From the NCBI GenBank assembly GCA_007132395.1, contig SLOR01000160.1:1-5068 (forward strand): 5,068 bases of DNA, in the 5' to 3' direction. Below the pieces are notes generated by a model. That model saw only the letters and a list, made by a program, of their open reading frames with translations, was not told where the DNA came from and made no database searches. This DNA is from Bacteroidales bacterium. Its GTDB lineage: Bacteria; Bacteroidota; Bacteroidia; Bacteroidales; UBA7960. Position 1 is the first letter of the stretch. Every line of letters starts with the position of its first letter. Both the position numbers and the translations under genes were made by a program. Below are positions 1 through 5,068 of this stretch, one piece after another.

Positions 1-45
1 AAAGATGTCTGAATGTTTACAAGGAAGCCTTGGGCAGTCGTTAAT

Positions 46-720
46 TCAGGGTTTATCGGTTTCCTGGTGATTAAGTATTACTTTAAACCACCGGGGATCG
101 AGGAACACTCCGAACTTCAGTTTGTCAAGAGCAGAAAGGTGAGGCGGGTAAAGGGCATAGTACAATGATTCATCATACACCTCCGAAATTACCCTGGCTA
201 TAAATTCTGTACAGAAGAAACGGGTAGAATCTTCCAAATCAAAAGAATAATCGAAAGGGATTTGCTGCTGCAGGTAGTCCCAGGCTTTGCCGGAAACTGA
301 CGGCAAGAGTTCGGATCTCTCTGGTTCATCCCTGAATCGTACTACTATTACTGAACCGGGCTGGCTGTCGCGTATGAAATTATTCAGGGGGACTGTCTGC
401 ACACCGTCATAATCTGACAGGCTTTGCGAAACAGAATGGATAACCTGCCATTGCCCGCGCTTATCTTTCACAATAATTCCCGCGTGAGATACTGAGATAT
501 CTTCTGCCAGGGTTTTTACAATGGTATTACTCACGAATCCATAGCCATGACGAAGGATAATATCACCATCCTGCAGCAGGTTTATTTCCTGTGGCGTAAG
601 CTCATATATATCCTTTAAAACACGATTGGAAGCTGTGTTATTACACGAGCTTCCAAACATGCTTAAAAGTACAGTTAGCAGTAGCAATACTGCTCCCCCT
701 CTGGTGTCAGGGAATTTCAT
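46..720 (-). CDS. YiiX/YebB-like permuted papain-fold (NlpC/P60 superfamily) cysteine hydrolase, probable lipoprotein
   Basis: A 224-residue exported protein with ATG at 720-718 and TGA at 48-46. The N-terminus is a signal peptide: basic residues, a Leu/Val-rich core at residues 11-21, then GSSC with Cys26 as the likely lipidated residue. Gly at -3 is not a classic lipobox residue, so lipidation is probable rather than certain. The mature part follows the circularly permuted papain order, His before Cys. GDIILRHG at 52-59 is the family's opening motif, SHAGI carries the candidate catalytic His79, a second His (95) lies in the next strand, FDYSF at 156-160 is the usual aromatic/Asp motif, and FFCTEF carries the candidate nucleophile Cys170 with Glu172. 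Length fits the YiiX group (about 200 residues). Members are predicted thiol hydrolases acting on amide or ester bonds in the envelope; the substrate is not known and cannot be read here. The gene starts 30 bp after the DUF4878-like lipoprotein gene on the same strand, with no promoter or terminator visible between them, so co-transcription is likely. No Shine-Dalgarno precedes the ATG. Confidence 0.86.
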   Translation of the reverse strand: MKFPDTRGGAVLLLLTVLLSMFGSSCNNTASNRVLKDIYELTPQEINLLQDGDIILRHGYGFVSNTIVKTLAEDISVSHAGIIVKDKRGQWQVIHSVSQSLSDYDGVQTVPLNNFIRDSQPGSVIVVRFRDEPERSELLPSVSGKAWDYLQQQIPFDYSFDLEDSTRFFCTEFIARVISEVYDESLYYALYPPHLSALDKLKFGVFLDPRWFKVILNHQETDKP

Positions 721-750
721 ATTGTATTATAAATTATTTAAGGGCAGGTT

Positions 751-1200
751 TTAATTCCACTCTTCTTCGGTTCCTTCAACTTCCCATTCGGTATCTTCAC
801 CGTCCCAGTCCATATCCATATCGCCGAAGGGATTTTCTTTCTTCATGTCCACCAACCATTTGCCATCTTTTTTTACCAGATGCACCTCGGCCGTTTCACC
901 ATCTTCCTGAAAGCGGCATACGGCCTCTTCGCCGGTAACATCGCATTCAATGTCTTTGATTTTTTCGGGCTTTACCTCATCTTCAGCCATGCCTTCACCC
1001 CCTAACGACTCAAGGGCTTCAAACATTTGCATCATTTGTTTGGTGGATTCTGTGCCATATTCACCTGCTTTGGCATACTCACCGGCCATAAGGTGGTTCA
1101 TAAATTTACGGGTTACATCCTCTGGATTATTGGTGGTTTTGCAGGCTTGCAAAGCAAAAATTGCAATTATGGCAAAGGTTATAATTTTAAGCGTTCTCAT
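751..1200 (-). CDS. DUF4878-like (NTF2-fold) small lipoprotein with acidic C-terminal tail
   Basis: A 149-residue protein with ATG at 1200-1198 and TAA at 753-751. Residues 1-20 are a clear lipoprotein signal: basic start, Ile/Phe/Ala-rich core and ALQAC, giving lipidated Cys20. The mature part has the DUF4878 layout: a short linker (NPED), a helix with TRKFMNHLMAGEYAKAGEY at 30-48, a Met-rich helix, then strands ending in VHLVKKDGKWLVDM (106-119), the usual closing signature of these NTF2-like proteins. Cys86 and Cys95 sit on adjacent predicted strands and could form a disulfide in the periplasm. Residues 122-149 form an unusual tail with 13 Asp/Glu, three Trp (132, 139, 148) and no Lys or Arg. 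No enzymatic residues are apparent; DUF4878 proteins have no firmly assigned role. It is probably the first gene of a pair with the downstream hydrolase. The leader before ATG is A-rich without Shine-Dalgarno. Family assignment is by pattern recognition, not a search. Confidence 0.85.
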   Translation of the reverse strand: MRTLKIITFAIIAIFALQACKTTNNPEDVTRKFMNHLMAGEYAKAGEYGTESTKQMMQMFEALESLGGEGMAEDEVKPEKIKDIECDVTGEEAVCRFQEDGETAEVHLVKKDGKWLVDMKKENPFGDMDMDWDGEDTEWEVEGTEEEWN

Positions 1201-1277
1201 AGTAAATTGTTTTTGGGTTAATACAGCTTCTATAGCGAAGCCATGAATTTTGTTTGTTTATGCAATAATTAACCGGG

Positions 1278-1285
1278 CAAAATTA
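1278..1285 (-). promoter_or_regulatory. Candidate -7 promoter box for the lipoprotein-hydrolase gene pair
   Basis: TAATTTTG on the minus strand (1285-1278) is a full match to the Bacteroidota -7 consensus TAnnTTTG. It lies 77 bp upstream of the ATG at 1200, implying a leader of roughly 70 nt. No TTTG or TTG is found 19-21 bp upstream, so the -33 box is missing or degenerate. It is the best promoter candidate in the 163-bp gap between the complete sensor gene and the lipoprotein gene. Because I see no convincing terminator after the sensor gene, read-through remains an alternative source of transcription. Confidence 0.4.
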
Positions 1286-1363
1286 CAGAATATAATTACA
1301 TAGTTTGTTTTAGCGACGCTTTTTTCCGCGACAGCGATATAAAAACACCAGGGGCGGATTCTC

Positions 1364-3700
1364 TTATTTATCTTTGGATACTGCTTCGACAGTAATGTCC
1401 AGCGAAATCTCAACAATTTTTTCTATCTGGCCATACTCATTTTTGGCGGCATTGGTAACCCCTTTGATAATATAGTAAGAGCCATCGGCCCTTTTTCTTC
1501 GCAGGGCACCCTTAACTGCTTTACCACTTTTGAGCATATCCCAGAACTTATGGTAATTTTCGGACTGTTGCCAGTTTTCATTGTCAAAGAAAATACTAAT
1601 ATGCTTTCCTAAAAGCTGACTCCGGGTATAGCCCGAAAGTGCTTCAAAGTTTTGATTAACCTTCAGAATATTTCCATCCAGGTCATATTCCATAATGCAG
1701 AACATCTTTTCTGAGGTTTCCATATAGTTCTGCACTTCCTTGTCTTTTCGCCCAAGTTCTTCCTGTGTGGCCGACATCTCTTCCATGTTCTGACGCATCT
1801 CCTCCTCCTGTGCCCTCATCTCTTCGGCCTGCTGCTGCGATTGCTCAAGCAGGTAGGCTGTACGCATATTGATTTTTACACTGGATATGGTGCTCGCAAT
1901 ATTTTCACCCACCTTTTCAATAAACTCTATCACGTGTTTTTCAAAGGGTTTGAAAGAAGCCAGCTCAATTACACCATATACTTCCTCGTTGAGCTGAATG
2001 GGAACAATAAGAAGGCAGTCAGGATTTTCATCGCCCAATCCGGAGGTGATACGGACATAATCCTGCGGCAATTGCGTCATGTAGATGGTTTTCTTTTCCA
2101 TAAAACATGCCCCCACGAGCCCTTCGCCCATTTCAATTTTGCGGGTTAAATACTTTTTGCGGTCGTAGGCATAGCAGGCCACTAACTCCAGGAAGCGGTT
2201 GTTTCCGTCTTCGTCGTTAAGAATAAACAATCCCCCCTGTATGGCACCTACGTACTTAACAAGATTGTTGATTACATTAAAGGACAACTCGTCCAGTTTA
2301 TCATTATCCTTGCGAAGAATATCGGCAAATGTGGTGTAACCCTGCCCTGCCCAGTTTCGTTTCTCGTCTTCGGCTTTTCTTTTCAATTCTTCCTCCCGGG
2401 CAGCCTTCAGGCTGTCGCGCATATTAAGCAAGGCTTCGCCCAGCACATCTTTCTGGCTGAGTTTTTTAAAATCTTCTTCCAGGTTTCCTTCCCCGATTTT
2501 TTGTGCAAATCCTGCAGTATTCTTAAGTCCTTGCAGGAGTTTATTCAATGCGGTTGACATTTCGCCAATTTCATCGTTGTTTTTTATCTCCAGTTCCTTC
2601 GCGTTTCTGATATCACCTAAAGCAATGGCATTAAGGGTTTCAATGGTACTACCAAGCGGTAAGGTAATATTGCGGGCAATGGCATAAATGATAATACTCA
2701 GAATTATCAGCCCAAGCAAAGCCACCAGAAGCGAGCGGTAAAACAGGTTATTGGCTTCGGCAACAATGTAGCTTCGGGGTATTACCACTGCAAAGGACCA
2801 GGGCTTATCGGTATCGCCGATATAAATGGGTGCATAGGCAATAAAGGACATCTGCTCCATTGCTTCATTGTAAAAATAATGGGAGAAAAACTCTCCATTC
2901 TGAATCCTTTCCAGCACACGGTATTCTTCGGCATATTCGCGGCGCAATTCTCCAATGTTTTCACCCAGGATGTCATCATCAGGGTAGGCCACATAGCTTC
3001 CATCGTTGGAAAGAAGCAAGGCATAGCCCACCTCAAAAGGGTTGATTTCCTGAATCATATCCTGGAACCGGTCAAGGATAATATCGGTACCGGCCAGCCC
3101 GGCAAATTGATTATTTCTGATAAGGGGGATACATGGGCTTACCTCCAGAATCTGGTCTTCTTCCCTTCCCGTGTAGGAATACCAATAGGGGTCGGTAAGG
3201 GTTTCCTCCATACTGAGTTTTATCTGGTGATATAAACTGCCAATATCGTCACCGTCAATGTTGAGGGTATCCTGCTGGAAAATGATATTACCATTCTCCC
3301 TCACAAAGGTATGCCTTACCCTTCCATAGGGAAGATAATAATCGGGCAGCAAAGCATCCAATTCAAAACTAACCCATACAGAAAAGAAATTGGGGTTACG
3401 CTCCAGGAATTCCCTCAGCATGGGGTTTACAAAATCATCGAAATTTTCAGGCGGGATGGTGTGGAAATGTTGCAAGGCCCATCCTAAGCCTCTTGATAAA
3501 TCAAAGTCGTAGTTGATATCTGCTTTTACCAGGTTGGCATATTCACGGGCCTGTGTAAAGGTAAGCTGCTCAGCATCGGAAAAAGACTTTGCCCTAACAT
3601 TCACAATAATATACCCTAAGGAAAAAATATAGATTATTACTGTCATGGATAGGATAAGCGTAAGCATCTTTTCCTGTATTCGCAAATTCTTCAGAAACAT
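1364..3700 (-). CDS. Transmembrane sensor: dCache - HAMP - GAF - coiled coil - PAS, no output domain
   Basis: A 778-residue membrane sensor, ATG at 3700-3698, TAA at 1366-1364. The frame is open upstream to a TTG at 3763, but that codon lies inside a terminator hairpin; MFLKNLRIQEKM followed by TM1 is the expected N-terminus. Domains (numbered from this ATG): TM1 about 12-34; periplasmic double-Cache about 36-320, with DPYW at 170-173, GTDI near 204-207 and DGSYVAYP at 233-240; TM2 about 323-343; HAMP about 344-393 including DEIGEM; a second HAMP-like segment about 393-432; a conserved linker with NWAGQG near 449-454; GAF about 469-604; Glu/Gln/Met-rich coiled coil about 611-659; PAS about 660-774 with NQNFEALSGYTRSQLLGK. 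The Cache domain should bind a small extracellular ligand, and the signal would pass through HAMP to GAF and PAS. No H-box/ATPase, GGDEF, EAL, SpoIIE or chemoreceptor hairpin follows; the protein ends about four residues after the PAS. No typical amino-acid-binding dCache motif was apparent. It is a tandem paralog of the gene upstream and appears to have its own promoter. Confidence 0.93.
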   Translation of the reverse strand: MFLKNLRIQEKMLTLILSMTVIIYIFSLGYIIVNVRAKSFSDAEQLTFTQAREYANLVKADINYDFDLSRGLGWALQHFHTIPPENFDDFVNPMLREFLERNPNFFSVWVSFELDALLPDYYLPYGRVRHTFVRENGNIIFQQDTLNIDGDDIGSLYHQIKLSMEETLTDPYWYSYTGREEDQILEVSPCIPLIRNNQFAGLAGTDIILDRFQDMIQEINPFEVGYALLLSNDGSYVAYPDDDILGENIGELRREYAEEYRVLERIQNGEFFSHYFYNEAMEQMSFIAYAPIYIGDTDKPWSFAVVIPRSYIVAEANNLFYRSLLVALLGLIILSIIIYAIARNITLPLGSTIETLNAIALGDIRNAKELEIKNNDEIGEMSTALNKLLQGLKNTAGFAQKIGEGNLEEDFKKLSQKDVLGEALLNMRDSLKAAREEELKRKAEDEKRNWAGQGYTTFADILRKDNDKLDELSFNVINNLVKYVGAIQGGLFILNDEDGNNRFLELVACYAYDRKKYLTRKIEMGEGLVGACFMEKKTIYMTQLPQDYVRITSGLGDENPDCLLIVPIQLNEEVYGVIELASFKPFEKHVIEFIEKVGENIASTISSVKINMRTAYLLEQSQQQAEEMRAQEEEMRQNMEEMSATQEELGRKDKEVQNYMETSEKMFCIMEYDLDGNILKVNQNFEALSGYTRSQLLGKHISIFFDNENWQQSENYHKFWDMLKSGKAVKGALRRKRADGSYYIIKGVTNAAKNEYGQIEKIVEISLDITVEAVSKDK

Positions 3701-3719
3701 TTGGATGTGTTTTGGTGAG

Positions 3720-3750
3720 CAAATATGTTGGTAAAAAAAAGAGAGGCAAA
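3720..3750 (-). promoter_or_regulatory. Candidate Bacteroidota-type promoter of the complete sensor gene
   Basis: On the minus strand TTTG (3750-3747) is followed after exactly 19 bp by CATATTTG (3727-3720). The consensus for the primary sigma factor of Bacteroidota is about TTTG-N19-21-TAnnTTTG, so this matches the -33 box and all but the first base of the -7 box. The predicted transcript would start near 3715-3713, giving a short leader of roughly 15 nt to the ATG at 3700. The -33 box lies in the 3' arm of the terminator stem and the spacer contains its T-tract. The call rests on motif and spacing only. Confidence 0.6.
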
Positions 3751-3773
3751 TTTTTACAATCAAAATGCCTCTC
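3733..3773 (-). terminator. Rho-independent terminator between the two sensor genes
   Basis: Read on the minus strand, GAGAGGCA (3773-3766) pairs perfectly with TGCCTCTC (3748-3741), an 8-bp GC-containing stem. Inside it, TTTT (3765-3762) can pair with AAAA near 3755-3752, leaving a small bulge and a short loop. Eight consecutive T (3740-3733) follow the stem immediately. It begins 15 bp after the stop codon of the upstream sensor gene, the expected position for an intrinsic terminator. The stem is symmetric, but a T-run follows only on the minus strand, so it is directional. Confidence 0.88.
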
Positions 3774-3787
3774 CGGATTCTCTTTTA

Positions 3788-5068
3788 TCAGAAAAGAATT
3801 TCCATAACCACAAATAGTAATTTTATGGGCGCTCCATACTTATTGTTTATAGGTCTGAAGTCGCCTTTTACATTCACAAAGGCACCGTTGCGCTTCTGGA
3901 GCTTGAATTCGCCGCTAAGGCTGTTACCATTGCTCAGCGATTCAAGGGCATTGGCCATTCCATGGCTTTCCATGTGTGCCCGGTCGAAGAGCTTGTAAAA
4001 GCTCAGCGAATCGGTTTCATTCTCGCTGAATTGCATCAGCTGGGTAAATATCGGGTTAAACCTTTTTACGTTTCCATCAACCGAGAGTTCTACAAAAGGG
4101 ATGCTGCTGTTTATGGCTTCATAAAAACCCTGACTTTCCACCTCTTTACGTTCCATCTCTTCCTGGGTGGCATGCATCTCTTCCATGTTCTGGCGCATTT
4201 CTTCTTCCTGGGCACGCATTTCTTCACTTTGCTCCTGCGACTGGTGCAGCAGCTCAGTAGTACGAATGTTTATTTTTACGCTGGAAATGGTGGAGGCAAT
4301 GGATTCTGCCACTTTTTCAACAAACTCAATATGATACTGCTCCATTACCTTGAAAGAGGCAATTTCTATCACCCCAAATATTTCATCGTTGAGTTTCAGT
4401 GGCACGATAAGAATACACCTGGGATTGGAATCGCCCAGGCCGGAAGTAATGGAGATATAGCTGTCGGGCACTTCGGTAAGGAAAATGGTTTCACCTTCCT
4501 GCAAACAAGTTCCCACAAGGCCTTCCCCCTTCATAATTTTCTTTTTCAGAAACTTCCTTCTTTCATAAGCATAGCAAGCTGAAAGTTCAACGAAGGGTTC
4601 ACCTTCTTCTTCATTCAGGATAAATACGCCGCCCTGGTTGGCTTCCAGATATTTCACCAGGTTTTTAATAATATTGAAAGAAAGCTCCTGAAGGTTGTCG
4701 TTGTTCTGGCGCAGCAATTCGGCAAAGCGAGCCACACCTTGTGTTGACCAGTTGCGCTTGGTATCTTCAATTTTTCGTTTATCCTCTTCCTCTTTGGCTT
4801 TGCGAAGGCTCTCTCGCATCTCTATGAGAGAAAGTCCGAGGGTATCTTCTTCACTGGAAGGCTTGTATTCATGGGCAAAATTACCCATACCAATCTGTTT
4901 GGCAAATTCGGCTTTTTCGGTAAGTCCTTCAATAAGAAAATCGAGGGCTTTGCTCATATCACCAATTTCGTCGTCGCTGGTTTTAATTTTTTCTTCGGGC
5001 AGCTTACCCTGGCCCATCATATTAAGCACATCGCGCAATGAAGTAACCGGAGAAGTAATCATGCGTAC
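3788..5068 (-). CDS. Partial sensor protein (C-terminal part): HAMP - GAF - coiled coil - PAS-like, 5' end beyond window
   Basis: The 3' portion of a gene continuing past the right edge. The reading frame is open to base 5068, and the Met codon at 5062-5060 is internal: VRMITSPV aligns with ARNITLPL at the TM2/HAMP junction of the neighbouring paralog, so the start, sensor domain and membrane segments must be outside. TGA stop is at 3790-3788. Counting from that internal Met, HAMP covers about 1-45 (DEIGDM at 31-36), a second HAMP-like segment about 46-87, the conserved linker NWSTQG at 104-109, GAF about 120-255, an Glu/Gln-rich coiled coil about 262-312, and a divergent PAS-like domain about 313-422 (FVELSVDGNVKRFNP, then RNGAFVNVKG). 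Two residues follow the PAS, so there is no C-terminal kinase, cyclase or chemoreceptor output. Similarity to the downstream sensor is strong from HAMP through coil and weak in the PAS. An intrinsic terminator lies 15 bp after the stop, so this transcript probably ends there. The ligand cannot be guessed without the missing N-terminus. Confidence 0.93.
   Translation of the reverse strand, partial: VRMITSPVTSLRDVLNMMGQGKLPEEKIKTSDDEIGDMSKALDFLIEGLTEKAEFAKQIGMGNFAHEYKPSSEEDTLGLSLIEMRESLRKAKEEEDKRKIEDTKRNWSTQGVARFAELLRQNNDNLQELSFNIIKNLVKYLEANQGGVFILNEEEGEPFVELSACYAYERRKFLKKKIMKGEGLVGTCLQEGETIFLTEVPDSYISITSGLGDSNPRCILIVPLKLNDEIFGVIEIASFKVMEQYHIEFVEKVAESIASTISSVKINIRTTELLHQSQEQSEEMRAQEEEMRQNMEEMHATQEEMERKEVESQGFYEAINSSIPFVELSVDGNVKRFNPIFTQLMQFSENETDSLSFYKLFDRAHMESHGMANALESLSNGNSLSGEFKLQKRNGAFVNVKGDFRPINNKYGAPIKLLFVVMEILF

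Noticed and set aside
20..32. Possible terminator after the hydrolase gene (CAAGG-AAG-CCTTG)
   Set aside because: Only a 5-bp stem with a 3-nt loop and no T-run following on the minus strand; insufficient for an intrinsic terminator, though it may be part of a larger structure outside the window.
950..1246. Open frames on the + strand across the lipoprotein gene (950-1246 and 1027-1221)
   Set aside because: They lie opposite a gene with a clear lipoprotein signal and family pattern, have no promoter or family features, and translate to low-complexity shadow sequence.
1312..1350. Possible terminator after the complete sensor gene near the T-runs at 1320-1325 and 1341-1345
   Set aside because: The GC-rich segments form only 3-4 bp stems (e.g. 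CGCT/AGCG) and are largely direct repeats, so no stable hairpin precedes a T-run on the minus strand.
2782..3236. Open frames overlapping the Cache domain (minus 2782-3036; plus 2860-3045 and 2879-3235)
   Set aside because: All are alternative frames of the well-supported dCache coding region without independent start signals or recognisable domains.
3962..4582. 206-residue open frame on the + strand
   Set aside because: It is antisense to the GAF/coil/PAS part of a conserved sensor; its Phe/His/Leu-rich composition is what the reverse of Glu/Lys-rich coding sequence gives.
5060..5062. ATG at 5062 as the real start of the upstream sensor
   Set aside because: The frame stays open to the window edge and the residues just before this Met align with the TM2/HAMP junction of the paralog, so the Met is internal.
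1364..5068. Reading the two sensors as methyl-accepting chemotaxis proteins because of Cache-HAMP layout and Glu/Gln-rich helices
   Set aside because: The conserved chemoreceptor hairpin tip is absent, and GAF and PAS domains follow HAMP instead.

Overview
The window looks like an ordinary chromosomal stretch of a Bacteroidota bacterium. Four genes all lie on the minus strand, so they are read from high to low coordinates. Evidence for the phylum: none of the three visible start codons has a Shine-Dalgarno sequence (leaders are A/T-rich instead); two candidate promoters carry the Bacteroidota -7 box (TAnnTTTG or close to it); and the protein types (DUF4878-like lipoprotein, Cache-HAMP-GAF-coil-PAS sensors) are familiar there. 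The phylum is inferred from these features; there is no rRNA or marker gene.

Layout in transcription order. (1) 5068-3788: the 3' part of a sensor gene that runs off the right edge, encoding HAMP, GAF, a Glu/Gln-rich coiled coil and a PAS-like end. (2) 3773-3733: a strong intrinsic terminator, with a well-spaced Bacteroidota-type promoter (TTTG-N19-CATATTTG) embedded in it and just past it. (3) 3700-1364: a complete paralogous sensor with TM1, periplasmic dCache domain, TM2, HAMP, GAF, the same coiled coil and PAS. (4) 1363-1201: a 163-bp gap with a candidate promoter. (5) 1200-751: a small DUF4878/NTF2-like lipoprotein with an acidic, Trp-containing tail. (6) 720-46: a YiiX-type permuted papain-fold cysteine hydrolase, probably membrane-anchored, 30 bp after the previous gene and probably co-transcribed with it.

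The two sensors are tandem duplicates whose shared core (HAMP to coiled coil) is strongly conserved while the terminal PAS domains have diverged. Neither has a recognisable output domain (no histidine kinase, GGDEF/EAL, SpoIIE phosphatase or chemoreceptor tip) in what is visible, so their output must go through a partner or through the conserved coil. The two small envelope genes form a likely separate two-gene unit with no demonstrated link to the sensors.

I found no mobile element, CRISPR array, tRNA or rRNA. Nothing here amounts to an obvious new system. The best leads are the output-less sensor pair with its nearly invariant coil, and the compact terminator/promoter overlap between them.
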